64,000 nucleotides of DNA from Exiguobacterium profundum. GTDB taxonomy: Bacteria; Bacillota; Bacilli; Exiguobacteriales; Exiguobacteriaceae. This document shows positions 9,434 to 17,681 of this stretch, piece after piece. How positions within the stretch are numbered: the stretch's first letter is position 1; the number at the start of each line of letters is the position of its first letter. The stretch covers positions 1,940,556 to 2,004,555 of the forward strand of contig NZ_MRSV01000001.1 of the NCBI RefSeq assembly GCF_001909285.1. Direction: 5' to 3'. The notes below the pieces were generated by a model. It saw nothing but the letters and a program-made list of their open reading frames with translations. It searched no databases and was not told where the DNA came from. The translations under genes were made by a program, and so were the position numbers.

Positions 9434-9483
9434 ATAACAGTTATCTCAAAGAGTGCTATTGAAAGCGTATACATAACTGTTAT
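9434..9483. promoter_or_regulatory. Paired 11-bp palindromes upstream of gltB
   Basis: ATAACAGTTAT (9434-9444) and ATAACTGTTAT (9473-9483) are near-palindromes and reverse complements of each other, 39 bp apart centre to centre, roughly 90-140 bp upstream of the gltB start. Such paired dyads are typical of LysR-family control, as with GltC in Bacillus. The assignment is inference; the motif itself is plain. Confidence 0.4.
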
Positions 9484-9567
9484 CAATGGATTTATCGTTT
9501 TTAGTTATGTTCAATAAAGAATAAATATCCATAAATATTATTTATTTATAGGTTCTTCAGAACGCAA

Positions 9568-9598
9568 AAAAAGGATATCCTGAAGATACCCTTTTCTT
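9568..9598 (-). terminator. Terminator of the TspO-like gene
   Basis: On the minus strand AAGGGTATC-TTCAG-GATATCCTT forms a stem with one G-T pair and is followed by a run of seven T. Confidence 0.75.
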
Positions 9599-9600
9599 GA

Positions 9601-10353
9601 TTATTGTTCTACTGTTTTACGCGTATGATGCAAAAACGATTTCGGACGTTTCCACAAAATCAAACCGATATACCCAATCGCTAGCAATGCAAGGGCGCTG
9701 ACAATCACAACATAGAGTGTGCCTTCTTCGATTCTAGCCAAGATTCCGATATACGCCCATACGAATACGAGTGGGTAGATGAAATCATGATGCCACCACA
9801 TAAAGAGTAGGGCAAGGACTACACCGACCATCAGCATAAGTGAGGTCCAGGCAAGTTCATCAAGACCTAACAGCGACGTGATCTGTTCCGTCTTCATCAC
9901 AACGAACGTGTTGACGATGGTCGCGACTGATACCCAGCCGATGTAGATGGAGAACGGGAACCGATCGAGCCAACTCGTAGACGTTCGAAAAGCGATGTAA
10001 TACAACCAGCACAGCGTCGCCAGGAACAACACCATGATGACAAGTGAGACGACGAACCATTCGTTCGTGAATGCCAATAACCATAAACCATTCAACACGC
10101 AAGAGACTAAAAATCCAGCCTTCATTCGCTCGGCTTGAAGATTCGCCGTCGTCCCTTTCTTCAACTGGAGCACCAGCCAGACAAGAAGCGCGACATAGAT
10201 GACACCCCAAATTGAGAAAGCGTATCCTGCCGGCTTAAAGTAGATATCGATGCGGTCCGAAACCGCTGCATTGTCGCCGCTCGCGAAGTAGTTGATGACG
10301 ACGGTCGCTAAAAAAGCGACCCAGTTTACAATCGGCCATTTTGATAAGTCCAT
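9601..10353 (-). CDS. TspO/MBR-like tryptophan-rich membrane protein
   Basis: The roughly 250-residue protein has about seven hydrophobic segments, rich in Trp and Tyr (FSIWGVIYVALLVW, WWHHDFIYPLVFVW), as in the longer tryptophan-rich TspO/MBR relatives. TspO proteins bind porphyrins and other hydrophobic ligands in the membrane. The exact role here is unknown. In-frame starts are only GTG at 10359 and ATG at 10353, because a stop lies just upstream. The only strong ribosome-binding site, AAGGAGGTG, is 22-28 bases away and is separated from the start by a perfect hairpin (see that entry). It has its own terminator. Confidence 0.7.
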   Translation of the reverse strand: MDLSKWPIVNWVAFLATVVINYFASGDNAAVSDRIDIYFKPAGYAFSIWGVIYVALLVWLVLQLKKGTTANLQAERMKAGFLVSCVLNGLWLLAFTNEWFVVSLVIMVLFLATLCWLYYIAFRTSTSWLDRFPFSIYIGWVSVATIVNTFVVMKTEQITSLLGLDELAWTSLMLMVGVVLALLFMWWHHDFIYPLVFVWAYIGILARIEEGTLYVVIVSALALLAIGYIGLILWKRPKSFLHHTRKTVEQ

Positions 10354-10356
10354 AAG

Positions 10357-10390
10357 CACGATCTTCTAAATGAAGATCAAACACCTCCTT
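10357..10390 (-). promoter_or_regulatory. Shine-Dalgarno separated from start codon by a perfect hairpin
   Basis: AAGGAGGTG (complement of 10382-10390) is followed by TTT and then GATCTTC-ATTTA-GAAGATC (10360-10378), a perfect 7-bp stem, and then GTG-CTT-ATG. Linear spacing is too long for normal initiation. Folding the stem would leave about 5 bases to the GTG or 11 to the ATG. It could bridge the ribosome-binding site or act as a switch. Confidence 0.5.
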
Positions 10391-10440
10391 TTGTAACATA
10401 ATATTCAATACCCGCATCCATGTGACTCTACACGTATAAA

Positions 10441-10462
10441 GGGGCTCGCATATGCGAACCCC
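10441..10462 (-). terminator. Hairpin downstream of the aldo/keto reductase remnant
   Basis: GGGGTTCGCATATGCGAGCCCC on the minus strand can fold on itself and is followed by a short TTTAT. The stem is strong but the T tail is weak. Confidence 0.55.
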
Positions 10463-10469
10463 TTCTCAA

Positions 10470-11291
10470 TTAAAAGTCGATTTCGTCTGGATCTGGTCCG
10501 AGACGTTCCCCTGTCGCCACTTGATCGATTTTCGCCAAATCGTCCGCATCGAGTGAGAAGTCGAATACATCAAAGTTCTCACGGATTCGATGTGGTGTCA
10601 CCGATTTCGGTAACGCGACATGACCAGACTCAAGATGCCAACGGAGAACTATCTGTGCCGGCGTCTTCCCATGTTTTTCTGCAATCTAAAAAAAAGCAGG
10701 GATGTCTAAAAACTTTCCTTGCATGAGTGGACTCCATGCCTCGATTTGAATCCCTTCATCTTGGCAGTAATCCAACAAATCCGGTTGCGGGAGTTGTGGA
10801 TGAAGTTCAACTTGATTGATGAGTGGCGCCATCAGACCGGCTTCTTTCAATGTTTCTAAGTGGTGTTCTTTAAAGTTGGATACACCGATTGCTTTGATTT
10901 TTCCGTTTTTTTTTAAATCGATGAGATCTTTCCACGCATCGACGAACCCATCTACCGGCCAATGCAACAGACAAAGGTCCAAATAATCTGTCTGGAGTCG
11001 TTTTAACGAGTCTTCGAATGCCTCTTTCGTTTTGCCTTCACGAATGTCATCATTCCAAATCTTCGACGTGATGAACAATTCAGAGCGGTCTACACCTGAG
11101 AGATGAATTCCCTTCGCAACGCCCTCTTCATTTTTATAGATTGCAGCCGTATCGATGTGACGATAGCCTGTTTTGATGGCTTCAACGACAGCAGCTGGTG
11201 CCTCGGTTTCATTATCGACCTTCCAGACACCAAAGCCGATCATCGGAATTTCGACCTTATTTCGTAATGTTGCGTAAAGCATCTCATTCAT
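10470..11291 (-). pseudogene. Aldo/keto reductase interrupted by an in-frame TAG
   Basis: The first 201 codons encode an aldo/keto reductase: GFGVWKVDN, the catalytic region HIDTAAIYKNEEGVAKG, and LDLCLLHWPVDG. The frame then meets TAG (10686-10688) just after a run of eight T. The same frame continues without any shift as [20 protein letters not shown] and on to DPDEIDF before a proper TAA at 10470-10472. The C-terminal part carries the conserved [12 protein letters not shown] cofactor-binding segment, so losing it should inactivate the enzyme. With the stop counted as one residue the total of 273 fits the family. It is a pseudogene, a read-through case, or a one-base sequencing error; an indel does not explain it. 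Confidence 0.8.
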
Positions 11292-11347
11292 CCCCTTTTC
11301 ATTCTAACGAGCTGATTGTATCATACCCGAGAATTTATTTCGGAAAA

Positions 11348-12142
11348 CTAAATCGTCAAATCTTTTCGGGTGAATCGGATGAACGAGAGTGCTGAAAAGA
11401 TGGTCAGGAGAGCGAGTAACCAGATGAAATGGATTCCCCAATATTCCTCACGCATGATGGCACCGGCGTCAAAGAGAGAGAAGAATGAGAGGTTTGACAT
11501 CCAATCGAATTGATCGCTCACTCCTTGGATGATGTTCACCATGAGAAAGAACGTGAATATCCCGCCCGTCACCATATAGGATTTACTACTATCATCGAAC
11601 AGACTCGCAATCACATAAGCGGCTACGCCTAGGACGAGCAACATGAGCGCTCCATTCAATTGAAGCATCCACAATACCGCATAGTCGATTTGTAAATCGA
11701 ACAGAAGGTCCGCTGCCATTAAACTCAACCCATTTAGACCGACAAATAGCCCGACTGCCACAATCAACACAACAAAGCTTGACATCACATACGTGACTCG
11801 AGAAATCGGGGCCGCCATATACAGCATGATTTCTCCAGAATCGACCGGTTTGGCCAACAGTTTCGAGGCGAAAGTCAATGCGAATAAAACTGCGAGGACG
11901 TAAAAAATCAAGCCATAATAGTTACTCGACAATAGATTGAGGACGTTGTCCATCGCCATCGACGCATCGATTTGGAAGACATCGAGAAGCTCAGGTGGCA
12001 ACGACTCTAATTTTGCCTCAATCAATCCTGTTTCTTGAATAGATGGGAAGATTGCGGCTAAGAAAAAGAGATATATGCTAGTCCCGACTGAATATCCTAG
12101 AATCCAACTGCGATTCTGTTTCAACATGGAGCAAATTAACAT
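11348..12142 (-). CDS. ABC-2 type exporter permease
   Basis: The 264-residue protein has six hydrophobic segments with a large extracytoplasmic loop after the first (about residues 40-80), the layout of ABC-2 permeases. The ATG at 12142 is chosen because GGGGAGG lies nine bases upstream and the start follows the ATPase stop codon by one base. Longer in-frame starts would overlap the ATPase. It works with the adjacent ATPase, probably exporting a drug, lipid or peptide. The pair is divergent from a TetR gene, suggesting a regulated efflux system. The substrate is unknown. Confidence 0.8.
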   Translation of the reverse strand: MLICSMLKQNRSWILGYSVGTSIYLFFLAAIFPSIQETGLIEAKLESLPPELLDVFQIDASMAMDNVLNLLSSNYYGLIFYVLAVLFALTFASKLLAKPVDSGEIMLYMAAPISRVTYVMSSFVVLIVAVGLFVGLNGLSLMAADLLFDLQIDYAVLWMLQLNGALMLLVLGVAAYVIASLFDDSSKSYMVTGGIFTFFLMVNIIQGVSDQFDWMSNLSFFSLFDAGAIMREEYWGIHFIWLLALLTIFSALSFIRFTRKDLTI

Positions 12143-12143
12143 G

Positions 12144-13016
12144 TCACGTCGCCTCCCCGTAATACTGCATGAATAGATGTTCGAGCTCGTCTGTGCCACT
12201 TGTCAGTGATTGAACCTGAAACTCCGCCAATGTTCGGATGAGGTGGTTCAGCTCTATCGGTGTCGAGATGGTGACCTCAACATGCATGCCGTCCCGTTCA
12301 CCAGAATCGGCCGCGAATCGAACGGCTTCCGCTTCCGTTGAAAATTCGACTCGGTACCGTTTCACGCTATGTTGTCGTAATTGTTCCATGTCCTCTTCGA
12401 TGATGATGCGTCCATCTTTAATCAACGCGGCACGGTCGCACGTCCGTTCCATCTCAGGGAAATGGTGAGAACTCATGAGAATCGCTTTCCCAGATTGCTT
12501 TTCTTCAATTAACCAATCGATTAGACGATCTTGCATGAGCGGGTCTAATCCGCTCGTCGGTTCATCCAATATATAGACGGGCACATCTTTCATGAAACAG
12601 GTTATGATGGCGAGTTTTTGCTTCATTCCCTTTGACATCTTCCGTACTTTCGTCGCCTCATCGAATGAAAACCGTTCACGTAATTGCCGTTCACGATCCG
12701 AATTCGTTTTGTGCAAATGGCGCGTCAATCGAATGATTTCTTCTCCCGTCATGTTCTGGGGATAATTGATTTCTCCTGGCAAATAGCCGACACTCCGTTT
12801 CACTTGCTCCGTCTCCTGCCAACAGTCGAATCCGTTGATGGTCGCCTTGCCTTCACTCGGCTTCAAAAGACCCATCAAATGTCGAATCGTTGTGGATTTC
12901 CCAGCGCCGTTCGGTCCGATGAATCCGAAAATTGTACCTGGTGATACATGTAGTGAAACGTCAAAAATACCATGTGTGGCATCAAATCGTTTCGTCAATC
13001 GCTGAATCCGAATCAT
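12144..13016 (-). CDS. ABC exporter ATP-binding protein
   Basis: The 290-residue ATPase has Walker A GPNGAGKST (about residues 34-42), a signature variant in KMSKGMKQKL, Walker B VYILDEPTSGLD and the switch histidine in MSSHHFPEME. The C-terminal extension after about residue 215 is typical of ATPases paired with ABC-2 permeases. The ATG is preceded by AAGGAGGG. The next gene begins two bases after its stop codon. Its promoter has an extended -10 directly beside a 14-bp repeat that is also present at the tetR promoter. Confidence 0.92.
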   Translation of the reverse strand: MIRIQRLTKRFDATHGIFDVSLHVSPGTIFGFIGPNGAGKSTTIRHLMGLLKPSEGKATINGFDCWQETEQVKRSVGYLPGEINYPQNMTGEEIIRLTRHLHKTNSDRERQLRERFSFDEATKVRKMSKGMKQKLAIITCFMKDVPVYILDEPTSGLDPLMQDRLIDWLIEEKQSGKAILMSSHHFPEMERTCDRAALIKDGRIIIEEDMEQLRQHSVKRYRVEFSTEAEAVRFAADSGERDGMHVEVTISTPIELNHLIRTLAEFQVQSLTSGTDELEHLFMQYYGEAT

Positions 13017-13052
13017 CTCGAACCCTCCTTTTTTGTATTTTTTTTACGATAT

Positions 13053-13117
13053 GATTACAAAACTAGTATATCACGTTCTTTTTTGAAATGGATATGGTAT
13101 ATTGATTACAAAACTAG
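13053..13117. promoter_or_regulatory. Divergent ABC/tetR promoters with two identical 14-bp operator candidates
   Basis: GATTACAAAACTAG occurs exactly at 13053-13066 and 13104-13117, 51 bp apart. The first overlaps the extended -10 of the ABC operon (TGATATACT on the minus strand). The second follows directly after the extended -10 of tetR (TGGTATATT, ending at 13103). Occupancy of both by the TetR protein would shut off both units. Confidence 0.65.
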
Positions 13118-13137
13118 AGAGAGGAGCGCTTAAATCA

Positions 13138-13701
13138 ATGGATGGATTTGCGAAACGCACCGAAGAAAAACAACAAGCGATCTTACGTGCCGCCTATGAC
13201 TTGATGACAGAGAAGCAATCCCGATTCACAATCAGTGAGTTAGCGAGTCGAGCGCACGTCTCCCCCGTATCTATCTATAATTACTTTGGGTCAAAAGACC
13301 AGGTTATCGTGCAAGTCCTAAAGCAGATGACAGAAGAGCAGATGAGTTGGATTGAACATGCGATTGAATCGAACGCTCCATTCGATGCGTTACTCGTCGA
13401 GATCCTAACACGAAAAATCCAGTCAGCGGTTCTCTTTGACGAGACCATCACAGCAATGATTCAACAAGACCCGAACTGGGAACAGCTTGCGACTCGAGGA
13501 TATACTGCTTTCGCCCGGTTGATTGAATACGGGAAGGCCCAAGGGTCAATTGATTCGACGTTATCCACTTCTTCTTATTTACGCTATGTACAATTCATGC
13601 AACAGGCTATCCTGTCCGATCCTCAGTTTTCAATCGAGAATATGAAGGAAACGATGGAAGTCTACTTTCATTTCTTTTTGAATGGAGTCATGAAACGCTA
13701 A
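13138..13701 (+). CDS. TetR family transcriptional regulator
   Basis: The 187-residue protein has the N-terminal TetR helix-turn-helix: KQQAILRAAYDLMTEKQ, then FTISELASRAHVSPVSIYNYFGSKDQVI (about residues 13-60). A helical ligand-binding domain follows. The ATG at 13138 is the start supported by GAGAGGAG; the longer frame from 13102 would run through the operator. It is divergent from the ABC-2 exporter, which it probably represses along with itself. The ligand is likely a compound exported by that pump. Confidence 0.9.
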   Translation: MDGFAKRTEEKQQAILRAAYDLMTEKQSRFTISELASRAHVSPVSIYNYFGSKDQVIVQVLKQMTEEQMSWIEHAIESNAPFDALLVEILTRKIQSAVLFDETITAMIQQDPNWEQLATRGYTAFARLIEYGKAQGSIDSTLSTSSYLRYVQFMQQAILSDPQFSIENMKETMEVYFHFFLNGVMKR

Positions 13702-13738
13702 AAGGTGACTGTCTCAAGCAAGCAGACAGTCACCTTTT
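13700..13738. terminator. Bidirectional terminator between tetR and the FAD oxidoreductase
   Basis: The perfect 15-bp stem AAAAGGTGACTGTCT / AGACAGTCACCTTTT (13700-13714 with 13724-13738) has a T run on both strands. Confidence 0.92.
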
Positions 13739-14851
13739 TTATGTGTGATAGATAAAGTCTTCAATTGGATAGAGCGATAGATCCACTTCCGCGTCTCCTG
13801 TCAGAACGAGGTCACTCAACACTTTTCCGATGAACGGGCCGACCGTCAAACCGGATGATCCCAGACCGTTGGCGACCAACAGTTTTTTTGCCCCAGGTTC
13901 CCTTCCGAGTACGGGAATTGAATTCGGTGTGACCGGACGGAAGCCGACTTTCGTCCCCACGAGTTCTGCCTCGGAAAGTCCAGGTGCCGACTCCAAACCT
14001 TTCGTCAGTACTTCGTGTACTCCGATTGCAGTCGGACGAACGTCGAACGCTTTTCCTTTCTCATGTGTCGAACCGATGACCACTTTCCCGTCGTCAAATC
14101 CGAGTAAATAGCGGCGTCGTGGCGGCATGACGACCGGCCAGTCAGATGCATCTGTATCCTTCAACTGGACGTGGACGAGCTGGGCCTTTTCCCCTTCGAC
14201 TCGTACCGTATATCCAAGAGGCTGTAACAGTTCCGGTAACCAAGCACCCGTCGCAAGGATGATTTCATCCGCTTCATATCTCACTCCGTCACACTCCACA
14301 CCAATCTCATCTCCGCTCGTCAACCGTGCTGAACCGTTGACAAATGTGACGCCACGCTTGATAGCGACTCTCTCAAGTGCAGCGCGAAAGCGTCCGCCGT
14401 CGACTCTAGCCCCTCCTGTCACGAAGAGTGCATCGTATTCATCGGATAACGGTGGGAAACGATGTTGTGCCTCTTCAGCAGTCAGTCGTTCGAGTTCACC
14501 GATTTCTGGCGCTTCTTCTCGACGAAGCAACGTTCGCTCCATCATCTGGTCGAGCTTTGTTTCTTCATGGAGCGCAAGCGTCCCGACACGTTTGTATCCG
14601 GTATCCGTCTCCCCTTCAGCCTCCAGCTCTTTGACGACCTTAGGATAATAGCTTGCTCCGCCTTTCGCCAGTGCATACCAAGCTTTGTTGCGTCGCTGCG
14701 CAATCCACGGACATACGATTCCTGCCGCGGCATCCGTTGCTCTTCCTTCTTCTTTCCGGTCAATGACCGTTACATCCGCTTTACCAGCTAAATGATAGGC
14801 AGCCGAAACACCGACGATCCCTGACCCGATAATCACTATTTTCTTCATCAT
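13739..14851 (-). CDS. DAO-type FAD-dependent oxidoreductase
   Basis: The 370-residue protein has the FAD-binding motif VIIGSGIVGVSAAYHLAGKADVTVIDR at the N-terminus and the DAO-family C-terminal segment GFRPVTPNSIPVLG followed by NGLGSSGLTVGPF. The family oxidises amine substrates such as glycine, sarcosine or D-amino acids. The substrate here cannot be set from sequence, though a D-amino acid would fit the racemase-type cluster at 33-39 kb. Two adjacent ATGs (14851, 14848) are possible starts. The only Shine-Dalgarno lies 30 bases upstream, beyond a perfect 8-bp hairpin. Confidence 0.85.
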   Translation of the reverse strand: MMKKIVIIGSGIVGVSAAYHLAGKADVTVIDRKEEGRATDAAAGIVCPWIAQRRNKAWYALAKGGASYYPKVVKELEAEGETDTGYKRVGTLALHEETKLDQMMERTLLRREEAPEIGELERLTAEEAQHRFPPLSDEYDALFVTGGARVDGGRFRAALERVAIKRGVTFVNGSARLTSGDEIGVECDGVRYEADEIILATGAWLPELLQPLGYTVRVEGEKAQLVHVQLKDTDASDWPVVMPPRRRYLLGFDDGKVVIGSTHEKGKAFDVRPTAIGVHEVLTKGLESAPGLSEAELVGTKVGFRPVTPNSIPVLGREPGAKKLLVANGLGSSGLTVGPFIGKVLSDLVLTGDAEVDLSLYPIEDFIYHT

Positions 14852-14887
14852 AAATCTGTCTTGCGCAGACAGATGGACACATCCTTT
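14846..14887 (-). promoter_or_regulatory. Second case of a hairpin between Shine-Dalgarno and start codon
   Basis: AAAGGAT (complement of 14881-14887) is separated from ATG-ATG by ATCTGTCT-GCGCA-AGACAGAT (14854-14874), a perfect 8-bp stem. When folded, the spacing drops from about 30 to about 9 bases, a normal value. Confidence 0.5.
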
Positions 14888-14922
14888 CGTAAAAAAATCA
14901 TCGACCCAACGGATCGATGATT
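14888..14922 (-). terminator. Terminator of the Bax-inhibitor-like gene
   Basis: AATCATCGA and TCGATGATT (complements of 14914-14922 and 14896-14904) form a 9-bp stem, followed by a run of T on the minus strand. Confidence 0.85.
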
Positions 14923-14927
14923 GATTC

Positions 14928-15662
14928 TTATTCTCTCATCGCTAGACGATAAAGTAAATCTAACAACTCGATGTAGAGCCACACGAGCGTGACGATTAAT
15001 CCGAATGCCGCGACCCATTCCAACTGTTTCGGAGCCCGAGCTTCGACTTGACTTGCGATAAAGTCAAAATCCAAGACGAGAGCGAGTGAAGCGACGATGA
15101 CAATCACGAATTGAACACCGATCGCAAGTGGGCTTGAACCGGTCATGAATGCCAAGCCTGAACCGAACAAACTCATCACGAGTTGCACGAGATATAACAA
15201 CATGACTGTGAACATGGCTGCCATGACACCGGCTTTAAACTTCTGTGTCACTTTGACAAGCCCTGTCGTATAGACAAACCACATCGCAAAGGCGACGACA
15301 AACGTCGTTAATACGGCACGTCCCACAATACCAGGGACCATCGCTTCAAAGAAATACGAAATCGATCCGACGAAGACACCCTCGATAATCCCGTATAGGG
15401 GTGCGACGATCGGAGCCGTATTTGGTTTAAACGTGATGAGCAAAGCAAAGATAAAGCCGAGGATGAGTGACCCGATCATGAGCGGGAACAAGAGCCCTTC
15501 TCCAATCGTCGGGACGACAAGCCATGTCGTACCGGCTGCCGCTGTCACGAGTAAAAGCAAGGTGAACACTTTAGACCATGTTCCTGCTTTCGTCATCGGT
15601 TCGGCACTGTAAGCTGAGGACTGCATTGATTTACGAAGTAATGGATTCGATTTTAAGTTCAA
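14928..15662 (-). CDS. Bax inhibitor-1/YccA family membrane protein
   Basis: The 244-residue protein has a soluble N-terminus (about 25 residues) and seven hydrophobic segments. The Bax1-I type motif GIIEGVFVGSISYFFE sits near the centre, and a C-terminal acidic stretch reads LALVLDFDFIASQVEARAPKQLEW. Members are membrane proteins, some acting as pH-dependent calcium leak channels. The physiological role here is unknown. The start is TTG with AAAGGAG ten bases upstream; no ATG is available. It appears monocistronic. Confidence 0.85.
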   Translation of the reverse strand: MNLKSNPLLRKSMQSSAYSAEPMTKAGTWSKVFTLLLLVTAAAGTTWLVVPTIGEGLLFPLMIGSLILGFIFALLITFKPNTAPIVAPLYGIIEGVFVGSISYFFEAMVPGIVGRAVLTTFVVAFAMWFVYTTGLVKVTQKFKAGVMAAMFTVMLLYLVQLVMSLFGSGLAFMTGSSPLAIGVQFVIVIVASLALVLDFDFIASQVEARAPKQLEWVAAFGLIVTLVWLYIELLDLLYRLAMRE

Positions 15663-15688
15663 CGTTGAATAGCTCCTTTATTGTTCAG

Positions 15689-16213
15689 TTACTGTTTTGC
15701 GAACACGTCGATGAACGCGCGCATATAATCTGGTAAGTCTGGCGGACGACGACTTGAGACGATATGTCCGTCGACGACGACCGGCTCATCATGCCAAATC
15801 GCTCCCGCATTTTCCATGTCATCTTTGATTCCAGGCGTGCTCGTCACGTTCACCCCGTCTAGAATGTTCGCAGAAATCAACACCCAACCGGCGTGACAGA
15901 TTTGACCGATTGGTCGTTTTTGTTCATCCATATAACGGACGAATCCTTTCACCGAATCGAAACGGCGCAATAAGTCAGGAGACCATCCGCCTGGCACGAG
16001 GATCGCATCGAACGATGTAATGTCCACATCATCAAACGCCACGTCAGATTTTGCTGGCACACCGTATTTACCGATATATGCGTGATCGGCCTTCTCCCCT
16101 GCGAGGATCACGTGCGCCCCTTCTTCACGAAGGCGATGTACCGGGTACCAAAGCTCTAAATCCTCGAAGTCATTACTGACAAGTTGAAGGACTTTCTTCC
16201 CTTGTAATTTCAT
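15689..16213 (-). CDS. DJ-1/PfpI family protein
   Basis: The 174-residue protein carries the family nucleophile cysteine in PIGQICHAGWVL, with the preceding acidic residue in the SNDFEDLELWYP segment and an oxyanion region in ILVPGGWSPDLLR. Members act as glyoxalase- or deglycase-like stress proteins or as small peptidases. The exact reaction cannot be assigned. The ATG at 16213 is favoured by AAGGAGGGG; an upstream ATG would add seven residues and skip that site. It is transcribed away from thyA. Confidence 0.88.
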   Translation of the reverse strand: MKLQGKKVLQLVSNDFEDLELWYPVHRLREEGAHVILAGEKADHAYIGKYGVPAKSDVAFDDVDITSFDAILVPGGWSPDLLRRFDSVKGFVRYMDEQKRPIGQICHAGWVLISANILDGVNVTSTPGIKDDMENAGAIWHDEPVVVDGHIVSSRRPPDLPDYMRAFIDVFAKQ

Positions 16214-16391
16214 CAAACCCCTCCTTTTATTCATTCCCCATTATACCCGAAACCGCTAGTCACGAAAACGAAGAATCATGATTGTTTTTTCTTTATATGG
16301 ATTCATCCTGATTCACGACACTATATCTTGTGTTTCCTTCCCACAATTGATACCTTTAGTGGTAGGAGATTGAGAAGGAGGAACATAACGT

Positions 16392-17186
16392 ATGAAACAA
16401 TATCATGACTTATGTCGACACATCCTCGACCATGGTGTCGTAAAAGAAGACCGGACCGGGACCGGGACAACGAGTGTATTTGGTTACCAAATGCGTTTCA
16501 ATCTGCAAGAAGGATTCCCCCTTATCACGACGAAGAAATTACATATTCGTTCCATCATTCACGAACTATTATGGTTCATCTCAGGAGAGACGAACGTCCG
16601 ATACCTTCAAGATAACGGGGTCCGCATTTGGAACGAATGGGCAGACGAAGAAGGCAATCTTGGTCCAGTATACGGTTCACAGTGGCGTTCTTTCCCACGC
16701 CCGGACGGTTCTTCTGTCGATCAGTTGGCTCAAGTGATTGACCAAATCAAGACGAACCCAGATTCAAGAAGGTTGATCGTCTCGGCATGGAACCCAGGAC
16801 AGCTAGAGGAGATGGCCCTGCCGCCGTGTCACCTATTGTTCCAATTCTATGTCGCTGACGGAAAGCTTTCGTGTCAATTGTATCAACGGAGCGCTGATAC
16901 GTTTTTAGGGGTACCGTTCAATATCGCCTCATACGCACTACTCACGCATATGGTCGCACACGTGACCGGACTCGAAGTCGGCGACTTTGTCCATACCCTT
17001 GGTGATGCACACATCTACCACAACCATCTCGAACAAGTGGAACTTCAGTTGTCGCGTGACCCACGTCCGCTACCAAAACTCAACATTGTCCGAGACGTCC
17101 CTTCAATCGAATCATTCCGTTTTGAAGACTTCGAAATTCTAGGATATGATCCGCATCCGCACATCAAAGGAGAAGTGAGCGTATGA
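16392..17186 (+). CDS. thyA: Thymidylate synthase
   Basis: At 264 residues this is exactly the short E. coli-type ThyA length. It converts dUMP to dTMP with methylenetetrahydrofolate. The catalytic Cys lies in [14 protein letters not shown]. The substrate-binding [18 protein letters not shown] and the C-terminal [14 protein letters not shown] are intact. AAGGAGGAAC precedes the ATG. The dfrA gene starts within its stop codon (four-base overlap), which couples dTMP synthesis to regeneration of tetrahydrofolate. Confidence 0.98.
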   Translation: MKQYHDLCRHILDHGVVKEDRTGTGTTSVFGYQMRFNLQEGFPLITTKKLHIRSIIHELLWFISGETNVRYLQDNGVRIWNEWADEEGNLGPVYGSQWRSFPRPDGSSVDQLAQVIDQIKTNPDSRRLIVSAWNPGQLEEMALPPCHLLFQFYVADGKLSCQLYQRSADTFLGVPFNIASYALLTHMVAHVTGLEVGDFVHTLGDAHIYHNHLEQVELQLSRDPRPLPKLNIVRDVPSIESFRFEDFEILGYDPHPHIKGEVSV

Positions 17187-17671
17187 TTTCACATGTCGTC
17201 GCATATGGATTAGGTCGTGAAATCGGAAAAGATAATGACTTATTATGGCGTTTGCCAGATGACTTGAAACATTTCAAGACCATCACGTCTGGCGGAACGG
17301 TCGTGATGGGAAGAAAGACGTTTGAGTCCATCGGTAAAGCGTTACCGAACCGACGCAATATCGTCGTCACATCAGATGTTTCCTTTTCAGCAGATCAAGT
17401 CGAAGTCTGGCATGATTTAGACCGTCTCGTCGAAATGAGTCAAGATGAAGAATGGTTTGTCATCGGTGGCGCCACGTTATATGAGCAGACGATGCTGATG
17501 ACGAGCCGGATCTATGCAACGGAGGTCGCTGCATCGTTCGAGGCCGATACGTATTATCCCGAACGGATTGGGGAATGGTCAATTACGAGTACAATCGACC
17601 ACCCGCAAGACGAAACACATGCATATGCCTTTTCATTCAAACAATACGACAAAACAGACATCGCATCATGA
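17183..17671 (+). CDS. dfrA: Dihydrofolate reductase
   Basis: The 162-residue protein reduces dihydrofolate to tetrahydrofolate with NADPH. The family motifs are [16 protein letters not shown] (with the catalytic acid in PDDL), [18 protein letters not shown], and [12 protein letters not shown]. Length is normal. Translation is coupled to thyA by ATGA overlap, and the pair ends at a shared bidirectional terminator. Confidence 0.97.
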   Translation: MISHVVAYGLGREIGKDNDLLWRLPDDLKHFKTITSGGTVVMGRKTFESIGKALPNRRNIVVTSDVSFSADQVEVWHDLDRLVEMSQDEEWFVIGGATLYEQTMLMTSRIYATEVAASFEADTYYPERIGEWSITSTIDHPQDETHAYAFSFKQYDKTDIAS

Positions 17672-17680
17672 TGTCTGTTT
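17652..17680. terminator. Bidirectional terminator between dfrA and the GGDEF gene
   Basis: AAACAGACATC / GATGTCTGTTT (17652-17662 with 17670-17680) forms an 11-bp stem with T runs on both sides. Confidence 0.9.
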
Positions 17681-17681
17681 T

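Noticed and set aside
10235-10417. Possible leader peptide overlapping the TspO start
   Set aside because: It has no ribosome-binding site of its own and reads through the TspO coding frame; the hairpin explains the layout better.
10470-10692. Frameshift in the T run of the aldo/keto reductase
   Set aside because: The reading frame is the same before and after the TAG, so no indel is needed.
14127-14648. Long plus-strand frame of 173 codons
   Set aside because: Serine-rich shadow of the FAD oxidoreductase on the other strand, with no ribosome-binding site.
15658-15669. Palindrome TTCAACGTTGAA between ribosome-binding site and start of the Bax-inhibitor-like gene
   Set aside because: It leaves only a four-base stem with a four-base loop, and spacing to the TTG is already normal.
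16235-16391. Riboswitch or leader upstream of thyA
   Set aside because: Only a weak ACC/GGT stem is visible; nothing fits a known class.
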